NCBI GenBank assembly: GCA_039807785.1 | Contig: JBDHRX010000011.1 | Coordinates: 1 to 40,202 of the forward strand | Source of the DNA: Zeimonas sp039807785 | Lineage (GTDB): Bacteria > Pseudomonadota > Gammaproteobacteria > Burkholderiales > Burkholderiaceae_E | DNA length: 40,202 nucleotides | Direction of reading: 5' to 3' | In this document: positions 14,840 through 25,861 of the stretch, piece by piece | Layout of the letters: the number at the start of each line of letters is the position of its first letter | How positions within the stretch are numbered: the first letter of the stretch is position 1 | Position numbers and translations under genes: made by a program | Notes under the pieces: model-generated | Told to the model about the DNA's origin: nothing | The model's input: the letters and a program-made list of their open reading frames with translations, nothing else | Databases searched by the model: none

Positions 14840-17245
14840 ATGCGAGTCCCAGAGAGCTGGCTGAGAAGTTTCGCGTCGCCCGGCTGGAGCGGCGAGGAGG
14901 TCGCCGAGCGCCTGACGATGGCCGGGCTCGAGGTCGAGGCGGCGGGCCCGGCGGCGCCGCCGTTTCGCGGCGTGGTCGTGGGCGAGGTGCGCAGCGTCGC
15001 GCGCCACCCGAACGCGGACAAGCTGTCGGTCTGCGAGGTCGATGTCGGCGATCCCGCGGGCCTGCGCACGATCGTCTGCGGCGCGCCCAACGTCGCCGCG
15101 GGGATGCGCGTGCCTTGCGCGCTGCCCGGCGCGGAGTTGCCGGGCGGCTTCGCGATCAAGCCCGTCAAGATGCGCGGCGTCGAGAGCCAGGGCATGCTGT
15201 GCTCGGCGCGCGAGCTCGGCCTGTCCGAGGACCACAGCGGGCTGATGGCCCTGCAGGTCGACGCGCTGCCCGGGGCCGACCTGCGCGGCGCGCTCGAGCT
15301 CGACGAGCGGGTCTACGAGCTCAAGCTGACGCCGAACCTCGCGCACTGCATGAGCGTGTTCGGCGTGGCGCGCGAGCTCTCGGCGATCGCCGGGGCGCCG
15401 CTGCGCGAGCCGGCCTTCGAGCCGGCGCCGGTCGGCATCGACGATCGCCTGCCGGTACGGGTGCTCGCGCCCGACCTGTGCGGGCGCTTTTCGGGGCGCG
15501 TGATCCGCGGCGTCGACCCGGCGGCGCCGACCCCGGCCTGGATGCGCCGGCGCCTCGAGCGCGCCGGGCAGCGCAGCCTCTCGGCGCTGGTCGACATCTC
15601 CAACTACGTGATGCTCGAGCTCGGCCGCCCGTCGCACGTGTTCGACCTCGATCGTATCGAGGGCGGGCTGGAAGTGCGCTGGGCCAGGGAGGGCGAGCGG
15701 CTGAAGCTCCTGAACGGCCAGACGGTGACGCTGTCGGCCGACGTCGGCGTGATCGCCGACGCGCGCCAGGTCGAGAGCCTGGCGGGGATCATGGGCGGCG
15801 ACTCGACCGCCGTCTCCGACGCCACCCGCAACGTCTACGTCGAGGCCGCCTTCTGGTGGCCGGCGGCGATCGCGGGGCGCTCGCGCCGCTACAACTTCGC
15901 CACCGATGCCGGCGCGCGCTTCGAGCGCGGCGTCGATGCCGCGACCACGGTCGAGCACCTCGAGTACCTCACGCGGCTGATCCTCAAGATCTGCGGCGGC
16001 GAGGCCGGGCCGGTCGACGACACCGTCACCGGGCTGCCGGCGCGCGACCCGGTGGCGATGCGCATGGCACGCGCCCGCAAGGTGATCGGCGTCGACCTCC
16101 CGGAAGCCGAGATGGCGGCGGTCTTCGAGCGGCTGCGCCTGCCGGCGCGACGCGACGGCGACCGCTTCGTGGTCACCCCGCCGTCGTACCGCTTCGACCT
16201 GCAGATCGAGGAGGACCTGATCGAGGAGGTGGTGCGCATCTGGGGCTACGAGCGCCTGCCGCTGCGCGCGCCCCGGAGCGGCGCAGCGATGCAGCCGGCG
16301 CCCGAGGGGCGCCTCGGCGTCGGCGCGCTCAAGCGCCGGATCGCCGGGCGCGACTACCAGGAGGCGATCCACTACAGCTTCGTCGAGGGCGGGCTCGACG
16401 GGCGCCTGAGCGGGCGCGACCCGATTCGCCTGCTCAACCCGATCGCCGCGCAGATGGACGTCATGCGTACCACGCTGTGGGGCGGGATGCTCGAGACCCT
16501 GCGGGCGAACCTGAACCGCAAGGCCGCGCGGGTGCGCCTGTTCGAGATCGGCCGGATCTTCCTGGCCGACTCCTCGGTCCAGGCCGGCCCCCAGCAGGTC
16601 CAGGGTGTGGCGCAGCCGCGCCGCCTGGGGTTGCTGGCGTTCGGGCCGCAGCTCGAGGAGCAATGGGGGGCGGTCGCCCGGAAAGTCGATTTCTTCGACG
16701 TCAAGGCCGACCTCGAGGCGGTCGCCGGAGTGTCGCTCGATTTCGCGCCTGCCGCGCATCCGGCACTGCACCCGGGGCGCAGCGCCCGGATCGGCATCGG
16801 TGCGTCGCCGGCCGGCTGGCTCGGGGAACTCCATCCGGCATTGGCGCAGGCACTCGATCTGCCGCAGGCACCGATCGTCGCCGAGATCGATCTCGACCAA
16901 TTGTTGGAACAAAACGTTCCTGTTTTTGAGGACGTGTCGAAGTTTCCGCCGGCGATCCGCGACCTCGCGCTCGTGGTGGAGAGCAGCATCCCGGCCGCGC
17001 GCGTGCTGTCCGAGATCGACGCGGCGCGGGCGGCCGAACCGGCGGCGCGGGTGGTCAAACACGTCAAGCTGTTCGACGAATATCGCGGTAAGGGATTGGA
17101 AAATAAGGAAAAAAGCCTTGCCTTCCGATTGTGGATGCAAGATACTCGTCGCACGCTGAGCGAGGCCGAAGCGGCCGAAGCGGTCGACGCGATCGTCACT
17201 CGACTGGCGCGCACGATCCAGGCAAGGCTTCGCTCCGGCGCCTGA
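14840..17245 (+). CDS. pheT: Phenylalanyl-tRNA synthetase beta subunit
   Basis: The 801-residue subunit provides editing and tRNA binding. It begins MRVPESWLRSFASP and then has the tRNA-binding EMAP-like domain (about 40-150, VARHPNADKLSVCEVDVG), the B3/B4 editing domain (RSLSALVDISNYVMLELGRP), the B5 domain, the catalytic-like core and the C-terminal anticodon-binding (FDX-ACB) domain (about 710-801, FPPAIRDLALVV). GGGAG lies 6 nt before the ATG at 14840. Length and order are normal. It is co-transcribed with pheS. Confidence 0.98.
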   Translation: MRVPESWLRSFASPGWSGEEVAERLTMAGLEVEAAGPAAPPFRGVVVGEVRSVARHPNADKLSVCEVDVGDPAGLRTIVCGAPNVAAGMRVPCALPGAELPGGFAIKPVKMRGVESQGMLCSARELGLSEDHSGLMALQVDALPGADLRGALELDERVYELKLTPNLAHCMSVFGVARELSAIAGAPLREPAFEPAPVGIDDRLPVRVLAPDLCGRFSGRVIRGVDPAAPTPAWMRRRLERAGQRSLSALVDISNYVMLELGRPSHVFDLDRIEGGLEVRWAREGERLKLLNGQTVTLSADVGVIADARQVESLAGIMGGDSTAVSDATRNVYVEAAFWWPAAIAGRSRRYNFATDAGARFERGVDAATTVEHLEYLTRLILKICGGEAGPVDDTVTGLPARDPVAMRMARARKVIGVDLPEAEMAAVFERLRLPARRDGDRFVVTPPSYRFDLQIEEDLIEEVVRIWGYERLPLRAPRSGAAMQPAPEGRLGVGALKRRIAGRDYQEAIHYSFVEGGLDGRLSGRDPIRLLNPIAAQMDVMRTTLWGGMLETLRANLNRKAARVRLFEIGRIFLADSSVQAGPQQVQGVAQPRRLGLLAFGPQLEEQWGAVARKVDFFDVKADLEAVAGVSLDFAPAAHPALHPGRSARIGIGASPAGWLGELHPALAQALDLPQAPIVAEIDLDQLLEQNVPVFEDVSKFPPAIRDLALVVESSIPAARVLSEIDAARAAEPAARVVKHVKLFDEYRGKGLENKEKSLAFRLWMQDTRRTLSEAEAAEAVDAIVTRLARTIQARLRSGA

Positions 17246-17275
17246 ACCCCGACGACGATCCTGCAAGCAGATTCG

Positions 17276-17698
17276 ATGCGAGTGGCGGAGACGATGACCC
17301 AGCATGGCCAGGCGGCGCCGGACCCGCTGCGCGATGTGGCCGGCGAGGCGCGGCCCGGCGATGCCCGGACGGCGTCCGACGCGGCCCGCGGCGTGCCGGC
17401 GGAAGCTTTTACGCTGACGAAAGCGGAACTGGCCGAGATGCTGTTCGAGCGCGTCGGGCTGAACAAGCGCGAAGCCAAGGACATGGTCGAGACCTTCTTC
17501 GACGAGATCCGGGACGCGCTCGAGCGCGGCGAGAGCGTGAAGCTGTCCGGGTTCGGCAATTTCCAGTTGCGTGACAAGCCCCAGCGACCGGGGCGCAATC
17601 CCAAGACCGGCGAGGAGATCCCGATCTCGGCGCGGCGCGTGGTGACGTTCCACGCCAGCCAGAAGCTGAAGTCGCAGATCGAGGAAGCCGGCCACTGA
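17276..17698 (+). CDS. ihfA: Integration host factor subunit alpha
   Basis: IHF-alpha pairs with IhfB to bend DNA sharply at specific sites. The conserved core begins at FTLTKAELAEMLFE (about residue 44) and includes VKLSGFGNFQLRDKPQRPGR, with the intercalating-proline arm GRNPKTGEEIP. From the ATG at 17276 the protein is 140 residues, about 40 more than the E. coli protein, with a low-complexity Ala/Arg/Asp-rich extension. Alternative starts are ATG 17294 and GTG 17393; the last gives 101 residues. None has a convincing ribosome site, so the start is uncertain while the core is not. It lies 30 nt after pheT. Confidence 0.93.
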   Translation: MRVAETMTQHGQAAPDPLRDVAGEARPGDARTASDAARGVPAEAFTLTKAELAEMLFERVGLNKREAKDMVETFFDEIRDALERGESVKLSGFGNFQLRDKPQRPGRNPKTGEEIPISARRVVTFHASQKLKSQIEEAGH

Positions 17699-17744
17699 CG
17701 TCCGCCGGCGGCGGGTCGGGACGTCCCATCCTTTACGGTCGAGC

Positions 17745-18149
17745 ATGCAGAACAAGTCCGAACACAAGGCGCCGCTGCCGCCGATCCCCGCGAAGCGCTA
17801 CTTCACGATCGGCGAGGTCAGCGAGCTGTGCGGGGTGAAGCCGCACGTGCTGCGCTACTGGGAGCAGGAGTTCACCCAGTTGCGCCCGATGAAGCGGCGC
17901 GGCAACCGGCGCTACTACCAGCACCACGAGGTCCTGCTGGTGCGGCGCATCCGCGAACTGCTCTACGAGCAGGGCTTCACGATCAGCGGCGCGCGCAACC
18001 GCCTGGGAGAGGGCTCGCAGAACGGCAAGCTGCGCGAGCCGGAGCTGCCGGGCGAGGGCGTCGAAGCGCCGGCGGGCGACCTTCCCGGCGGCGTCGACCT
18101 CGGCGCGGTGCGCGCGGACCTGCAGCGCGCGCTGGACCTGCTGCGCTGA
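17745..18149 (+). CDS. MerR-family transcriptional regulator
   Basis: The 134-residue protein has a MerR-type winged helix (about 17-90): YFTIGEVSELCGVKPHVLRY, then WEQEFTQLRPMKRRGNRRYY and HHEVLLVRRIRELLYEQGFT. It lacks the long coiled coil and Cys effector site of metal-sensing MerR proteins, so the ligand is unknown. MerR-like genes of this type commonly follow ihfA in proteobacteria. The start is at 17745, 46 nt after ihfA. The C-terminal ~35 residues are Gly/Pro/Ala-rich and probably disordered. Confidence 0.92.
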   Translation: MQNKSEHKAPLPPIPAKRYFTIGEVSELCGVKPHVLRYWEQEFTQLRPMKRRGNRRYYQHHEVLLVRRIRELLYEQGFTISGARNRLGEGSQNGKLREPELPGEGVEAPAGDLPGGVDLGAVRADLQRALDLLR

Positions 18150-18168
18150 ATCGGCGCCGGTCGCGCGG

Positions 18169-18177
18169 CCTGATATA
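18169..18177 (+). promoter_or_regulatory. Extended -10 promoter of tRNA-Pro
   Basis: TGATATACT is a perfect TGn plus TATACT extended -10 element. It ends 11 nt before the mature tRNA 5' end at 18189, the expected spacing for a tRNA promoter with a very short leader. No good -35 hexamer is visible. Confidence 0.7.
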
Positions 18178-18186
18178 CTCCGGCGC

Positions 18187-18265
<79 letters not shown>

Positions 18266-18331
18266 TATTTCGAGCGGTCGGACCCGATAGCAGTCACCGA
18301 CAGCAGGCCAGCGGGTTCGCGACGCGTGTTC

Positions 18332-18404
18332 ACGGCGCCGCGAGCCGGCCGCCTTCGGCAACGGAACCTTCGGGTCGATTCCGGCCCGAAGCCGGCGGCG
18401 CCGT
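18332..18404 (+). other. Nested hairpins between tRNA-Pro and the amidohydrolase gene
   Basis: ACGGCGCCGC (18332-18341) pairs perfectly with GCGGCGCCGT (18395-18404). Inside, CTTCGGG (18368-18374) pairs with CCCGAAG (18385-18391). There is no T-run. It occupies most of the 164-nt gap before the ATG at 18430. It may be a leader structure or a tRNA 3'-trailer element; in DNA this GC-rich it could also be incidental. Confidence 0.4.
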
Positions 18405-18429
18405 TCCCGGACACGTGCGAAGGCAGGGC

Positions 18430-20028
18430 ATGGACGACCTGGTGATTCGTGGCGGCTGGGTGATCGACGGAACGGGCGCGCCCGGCCTCGAGGCCGACGT
18501 CGTCATCCGGGGCGACCGGATCGTCTCGATCGGCAAGGCGGACGCGGCGCGCGGCGCGCGCGAGATCGACGCGCGCGGCCTGGTGGTGGCGCCGGGGCTG
18601 ATCGACATCCATACGCATTCGGACTTCACGCTCCCGGTCAATCCGCTGGCCGAGTCGAAGATCCGCCAGGGCGTGACCACCGAGGTGGTCGGCAACTGCG
18701 GGTATTCGGCCGCCCCGGCGCTGCCCGGCACGGCCGACCGGCTGCGCGAGTACCTGGCCGGCAGCGCGCCGTGGATCGAGTTCCGGGACACCAGCTTCGC
18801 CGCGTATCTCGACGGCTTTCCGCGTACCTCGGTGAACGTGGTCCCGCAGGTCGGGCACAACACGCTGCGCTTCATGGCGGTGGGCATGGAGTCGCGCGCG
18901 GCCTCGGCCGAGGAGATGCAGCGGATGCAGGCGCTGCTCGAGGAAGCCCTGAGCGCGGGCGCCCTCGGGATGTCGTCGGGACTCTTCACCGCGCCGGGTG
19001 CGCACGCCGACGAAGCCGAGATCCATGCGCTGGCCCGCACGCTGCGTCGCCACGGCGCGCGGTATTCGACCCACGTCCGGGACGAAGGGCCGGGCGTCTT
19101 CGAGGCGGTCCGGGAAGCGATTCGGGTCGCCGAGGCAACCGGGGTGCACGTGCAGATCGCGCACCTGAAGCTGTCGGGGACCGACAACTGGGGGCGGGCC
19201 GGCGAGCTGCTGGCCGAGATCGAGGCCGCGCGCCGGCGCGGCGTGCCGGTCGATTGCGACCAGTATCCGTACGACGCGGGCGTCAACCCGCTGCGCAACC
19301 TGCTGCCGGTCTGGGTCCAGCGCGGCGGCATCGGCCCGATGCTGGAGCGACTGCGCGATCCGCAGGTCCGGCAACGGATGCGCGGGGAGATCGCCCGCGA
19401 CGGCTTCACCAACTTCGGGAAGCTCTCGTCGTGGGACGACATCCGCGTCTCGCTGTCCCGTGCGCGTCCGGAAATCGCGGGGCGCACGATCGGCGAGATG
19501 GCGCGGGCGGCCGGCGGCGATCCGCTCGACCAGGTGTGCGACTGCATCCTGGCCGACAGCGGGAGCACGCGAGTGCTGGTCCGGAGCATGTCGGAGCAGG
19601 ATGTCGAGTCGATCATCGCCCGGCCCTGGGTCCTGGTCGGCTCCGACGGCAGCGCGCTGGCGGTGCAGGGGGTGACCAGCCAGGGCATGCCGCATCCGCG
19701 CTTCTACGGGACCTTCGCGCGCGCGCTGGGCCCCTGCGTGCGCGAGCGCGACCTGCTGACGCTGGAGCAGGCGGTGCACAAGATGACCGGCGGCTCGGCG
19801 ACCGCACTCGGCTTCACCGATCGCGGGTGGCTGCGGCCCGGGGCGATGGCCGACGTGACGGTGTTCGACGCCGGGCGCATCGCCGATACCGCCACCTACG
19901 ACGCGCCGCATCGCTACGCGGACGGGGTGCACACGGTCGTCGTCAACGGCGAGGTCGCGATCGACGAAGGCGACCATACCGGCGCCCGCTCCGGGCGCAT
20001 GCTGCGCCGGCAGGCCGTGCCCGCCTGA
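18430..20028 (+). CDS. D-aminoacylase-type amidohydrolase (N-acyl-D-amino-acid deacylase family)
   Basis: The 532-residue metal-dependent hydrolase would remove acyl groups from N-acyl-D-amino acids or related amides. Metal ligands of the D-aminoacylase subgroup are visible: His61 and His63 (LIDIHTHSDF), Cys90 (VVGNCGYS), His in STHVRDEG, His in IAHLKLSG and Asp in VGSDGSAL. The N-terminal beta-sandwich (MDDLVIRGGWVIDGTG) and C-terminal return (RPGAMADVTVFD) complete the fold. The ATG at 18430 has AAGG 6 nt upstream and gives the family N-terminus. No signal peptide is seen, so it is cytoplasmic. Related dihydropyrimidinase-like substrates are possible. Confidence 0.9.
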   Translation: MDDLVIRGGWVIDGTGAPGLEADVVIRGDRIVSIGKADAARGAREIDARGLVVAPGLIDIHTHSDFTLPVNPLAESKIRQGVTTEVVGNCGYSAAPALPGTADRLREYLAGSAPWIEFRDTSFAAYLDGFPRTSVNVVPQVGHNTLRFMAVGMESRAASAEEMQRMQALLEEALSAGALGMSSGLFTAPGAHADEAEIHALARTLRRHGARYSTHVRDEGPGVFEAVREAIRVAEATGVHVQIAHLKLSGTDNWGRAGELLAEIEAARRRGVPVDCDQYPYDAGVNPLRNLLPVWVQRGGIGPMLERLRDPQVRQRMRGEIARDGFTNFGKLSSWDDIRVSLSRARPEIAGRTIGEMARAAGGDPLDQVCDCILADSGSTRVLVRSMSEQDVESIIARPWVLVGSDGSALAVQGVTSQGMPHPRFYGTFARALGPCVRERDLLTLEQAVHKMTGGSATALGFTDRGWLRPGAMADVTVFDAGRIADTATYDAPHRYADGVHTVVVNGEVAIDEGDHTGARSGRMLRRQAVPA

Positions 20029-20053
20029 CCCGACCCGAGTGCGAAGGTCATCG

Positions 20054-20665
20054 ATGAACCGACGCGTGATCGTGTTTGCCCGCGTGCCGCGCGCCGGCGA
20101 GGTCAAGCCGCGCCTGGCCGGGGCGATCGGCGATGCGGCCGCGCTGGCCCACTACCGCGACATGCTGCGCGCGGTGCTCGCCGTGGTGCGCGAGGCGCTG
20201 GTCCGATGGCCGGATCTCGAGGCCGAGCTGTGCATCCTCGGAGACGACCATGACGGCGAATGCCGGCGCCTGGCCGCAACGCACGGGCTGGCGCTGGCCC
20301 CGCAGGCCGGCGCCTCGACGGGCGACCGGGTCCGGGCGGCGCTCGAGCGCGCGCTGGATGCGGGCCGGCTGCCGGTACTGGTCCGCGCGGACCTGGTCTC
20401 GCTCACCGCGGACGATCTGCGCGATGCGTTCGAGGCGCTGCGCGACCAGGAGGCGGTGTTTGCGCCGACCGAGGGCGGCGGCTACGCGCTGGTCGGCCTG
20501 AGCAGGCCGGCCGCCCGGCTGTTCGAGGACATGCCCTGGGGCGCCGACTCGCTGATGGCCGCCACCCGGCGGCGCTTGCAGGAATGCGATCTGCGCTGGG
20601 AGCAGTTGCGTACGCTCTGGAACGTCGACGAGGAGCCCGATCTGCGCCGCTGGCTCGCCTGCTGA
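20054..20665 (+). CDS. DUF2064 / TIGR04282-type glycosyltransferase-fold protein
   Basis: The 203-residue protein begins MNRRVIVFARVPRAGEVKPRLA, the N-terminal nucleotide-binding motif of DUF2064 (GT-A fold, related to CofC and MobA nucleotidyltransferases). Later family motifs are present but altered: the usual G-(S/T)-D-C-P is RADLV, and the usual D-G-G-Y is EGGGYALVGL. The end motif LWNVDEEPDLRRW is kept. AAGG lies 6 nt before the ATG at 20054. It follows the amidohydrolase by 25 nt and is probably in the same transcript. The biochemical role of the family is poorly known. Confidence 0.83.
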   Translation: MNRRVIVFARVPRAGEVKPRLAGAIGDAAALAHYRDMLRAVLAVVREALVRWPDLEAELCILGDDHDGECRRLAATHGLALAPQAGASTGDRVRAALERALDAGRLPVLVRADLVSLTADDLRDAFEALRDQEAVFAPTEGGGYALVGLSRPAARLFEDMPWGADSLMAATRRRLQECDLRWEQLRTLWNVDEEPDLRRWLAC

Positions 20666-20683
20666 GTCGCGGCGGGCGGGCGC

Positions 20684-22927
20684 TCAGGCCGACGAACGCG
20701 TCGCGCGTCGCGCCGGCGCCGCGAACAGCTGCTCGAGTGGGGCGGCGCGGCCGATCCAGTCTCCCTGGATGTGGCTCACGCCGATGTCGGTGAGCCGGTC
20801 GAGCGTGTCCTGGTTGTGCACGTGCTCGGCGACTGTTCGGATGTTCAGGCGGCGCGCCACGCGCACCGTCGACAGCACGATCTCCTCGTCGATCGGGTTC
20901 GAGACGAGGTTGCGGATGAAGGAGCCGTCGATCTTCAGGTAGTCGAGCGGGAAGCGCTTCAGGTACTCGAACGTGGCCAGCCCCGTGCCGAAGTCGTCGA
21001 GCGCGATGCCGAAGCCCTCGGCCTTGAGGTCGTCGACCAGCCGGGAGGCGGCCGCCGGGTTGCGGATCGCCTCGCTCTCGGTGATCTCGAAGACGATCTT
21101 TCCGGCCGGGATGCCATAGAGCGCGCGCTGCTCGCGGATGAATCCGGCGATCGTTCCGTCGCTCATCGTGAGCCCGGACAGGTTGATCGAGCATTTCCAG
21201 GTGCGCGCGAGGGCATCGGGATGGTCGGCCAGCCACGAGAAGATCTGGCGGATCACGCCGCGGTCCATCGTCGGCGTCATCTGCGCCTGCACCGCCAGCG
21301 ACAGGAACTCGGGCGGACGGATGAGACCGCCGTCGCGGTCGAGCAGGCGGATCAGCACCTCGTACGAGAGCATGCCATCGGGCGCCTCGGGGTCGATCAT
21401 CGGCTGCGCGTGCAGCTCGAAGCGCTTGTCGCGGATCGCCTCCCGGATGTGCTCGATCTTGCCCTGGTGGGCGCGCCGCGCGTCGATCATCGTCTGCGAC
21501 AGCGGCTCGACGAACAGCTGCGGGTCGCGCACGCTCGCCGCGATCGCCATCGCGTCGGACAGCGAGGCCAGGCAGTCTTCGCTGTTGATCAGCGCGTGGC
21601 GGTCGATCAGCAGCCCGCCGACGCACAGCTGCAGCCGGACGCTGCCGTGCTCGGTCTTGAACATCTGGCCGTTGAACTGCGAGTAGATCTCGCGGGCGAC
21701 GGCGCGCACCTCGGCCACCGACTCGGCCTCGATCAGCAGCGCGAAGCGCCCGGCCGAGAGCCGGGCGGCGGCCTTCGCGCCGCCCTGCTGCTGCAGCATC
21801 GTCGCGGCGTTCTGCTCGAGCTGCAGCGCCTGGATCGTCCCGCACAGGTCGTTGAGCGTGTCGAAGTTCGACAGGTGCACGCCCAGCAGCCCGTAGTCGG
21901 GTCGCGTGGGCATCGACAGGCGCTCCCCGATCTCGGCGATCAACCCCCGGTCGTTGAGCAGCCCGGTCGACATGTCCTGGCGCGCCTGCTGGGCGACTCG
22001 GGCCAGCGCGAAGCGGCGGTCGGTCGCGATCGCCTGCAGCATCAGCGCGACGATGACGGCCGAGAACACCAGCACCGAGGCCTCGAGCGCGCGGAAGAAG
22101 TCGTCGTGGGCCTGGGCCACCTGGTGGGCGCGCGCGATCAGCAGCGGGATCGCGGTGACGACCAGCGACAGCGCGGTGGCCCGCTCGCTCATGCGGATCG
22201 CGGTCCAGGCGACGATGGGGAAGTACAGGAAGGCGAGGGCATAGGCATACGCCTGCTGGCCGAACAACGCGACCATCGTGCTGGTGCCGGTCACGAGCAG
22301 CGTCAGGAAGAACGCGGGCGCGTCGACCAGGGCCGACTGGGACAGCCCCGGCTCCGGCTCGGCGAGCGACTCGCCGACCCAGGCGAGCAACGCCGGGGCG
22401 ATCAGCAGGATCCCCAGCGCGTCGATCAGCCACCAGACCATGAAGCGGTGCGCCGGGTGCGCACCGGCGGCGAGCCCGCTGGCATGCAGGCCGACGGTGG
22501 CGAGCAGGGCGTCGAGCGGGGCGGCGAGCAGCACCACGACCCCGACGAAGCGGACCGCGGCCTCGAGCCGGTATTCGGCCGGCTTCCAGTGGTTCAGGCG
22601 GCGCAGCGTGGCCACGCCGAGCATCGGCCCGGCGACGCTGGCGACGAAGGTGGCGGCCGTCGGGCCCAGGGCCCCGAACTCGACCCAGGCCCAGAGCGCG
22701 CCGCCGACGGCGGGCGGTGCCGCCCAGCGCAGCCCGTGGCGCCATGCGAACGCGAAGGCCACCCCGGCGCACGGCCAGACCAGCAGCAGGTCGGAGGCGT
22801 CGAACGAGATGAGCTTCGCCAGCAGGCAGGCCACGAAGGCGATGCCGGTCGAGAGCAGCAGCCGCGGGAAGACCGGCAGGCCGGCGCCGCGGGCGTCGGG
22901 GAGCGCTGTGATGTCGGGCTGGAGCAC
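20684..22927 (-). CDS. Membrane-bound MASE1 / degenerate GGDEF / EAL cyclic-di-GMP phosphodiesterase
   Basis: The 747-residue inner-membrane signalling protein starts with a MASE1-like sensory domain of about eight hydrophobic helices (about 20-300, including LLLVWPCAGVAFAFAWRHG). A GGDEF-like domain (about 335-480) follows whose active-site loop reads LSAGRFALL instead of GGDEF, so cyclase activity is not expected. The C-terminal EAL domain (about 495-735) keeps the phosphodiesterase residues Glu523 (EVL in place of EAL), Asn582 (INLSG), Glu614, Asp644-Asp645 (DDFGTG), Lys665, Glu701 and Gln721. It should therefore hydrolyse c-di-GMP. It is convergent with the DUF2064 gene, 18 nt away. Confidence 0.92.
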   Translation of the reverse strand: MLQPDITALPDARGAGLPVFPRLLLSTGIAFVACLLAKLISFDASDLLLVWPCAGVAFAFAWRHGLRWAAPPAVGGALWAWVEFGALGPTAATFVASVAGPMLGVATLRRLNHWKPAEYRLEAAVRFVGVVVLLAAPLDALLATVGLHASGLAAGAHPAHRFMVWWLIDALGILLIAPALLAWVGESLAEPEPGLSQSALVDAPAFFLTLLVTGTSTMVALFGQQAYAYALAFLYFPIVAWTAIRMSERATALSLVVTAIPLLIARAHQVAQAHDDFFRALEASVLVFSAVIVALMLQAIATDRRFALARVAQQARQDMSTGLLNDRGLIAEIGERLSMPTRPDYGLLGVHLSNFDTLNDLCGTIQALQLEQNAATMLQQQGGAKAAARLSAGRFALLIEAESVAEVRAVAREIYSQFNGQMFKTEHGSVRLQLCVGGLLIDRHALINSEDCLASLSDAMAIAASVRDPQLFVEPLSQTMIDARRAHQGKIEHIREAIRDKRFELHAQPMIDPEAPDGMLSYEVLIRLLDRDGGLIRPPEFLSLAVQAQMTPTMDRGVIRQIFSWLADHPDALARTWKCSINLSGLTMSDGTIAGFIREQRALYGIPAGKIVFEITESEAIRNPAAASRLVDDLKAEGFGIALDDFGTGLATFEYLKRFPLDYLKIDGSFIRNLVSNPIDEEIVLSTVRVARRLNIRTVAEHVHNQDTLDRLTDIGVSHIQGDWIGRAAPLEQLFAAPARRATRSSA

Positions 22928-22979
22928 GGGTTCGCCGGTTCGTCTCCTGCCGGAGTGTAATCGACTCGGCCGCCGGTCG

Positions 22980-23006
22980 GGCGGACCGGCCGATGGCCGG
23001 TCCGCC
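22980..23006 (-). other. 12-bp hairpin downstream of acnA
   Basis: GGCGGACCGGCC (22980-22991) pairs perfectly with 22995-23006 around the loop GAT, 31 nt beyond the acnA stop. No T-run follows in the acnA direction. It could stabilise the 3' end of the operon message or act with Rho; it is not a canonical intrinsic terminator. The rest of the 110-nt gap has no gene. Confidence 0.6.
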
Positions 23007-23037
23007 GCGAAACCGCGGCCGTCCTCGCGGAACCGCC

Positions 23038-25737
<2,700 letters not shown>

Positions 25738-25789
25738 GTTTGACCTCTCGGGGAACGAACGTTGTGCGGACTCGGTGATCGATGACGGC

Positions 25790-25821
25790 AGCGCCGGCCG
25801 CGATGCGCAGTGGCCGGCGCT
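25790..25821 (-). other. 10-bp hairpin between the DUF3617 gene and acnA
   Basis: AGCGCCGGCC (25790-25799) pairs perfectly with 25812-25821 around a 12-nt loop that can itself form GCG/CGC. It lies about 53 nt before the acnA ATG, in a 124-nt gap with no gene. There is no T-run. It may set relative expression between the prp genes and acnA. No clear separate acnA promoter was found. Confidence 0.5.
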
Positions 25822-25861
25822 CGCGTGCCGGCCGCCTCGGGATGCGGGATCGGGAAGGAAC

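Noticed and set aside
14816..17767. A very long open frame antisense to pheT/ihfA
   Set aside because: It is a by-product of the high-GC third-codon bias of the real genes; the translation is Arg/Ala/Gly-rich with no recognisable domain.
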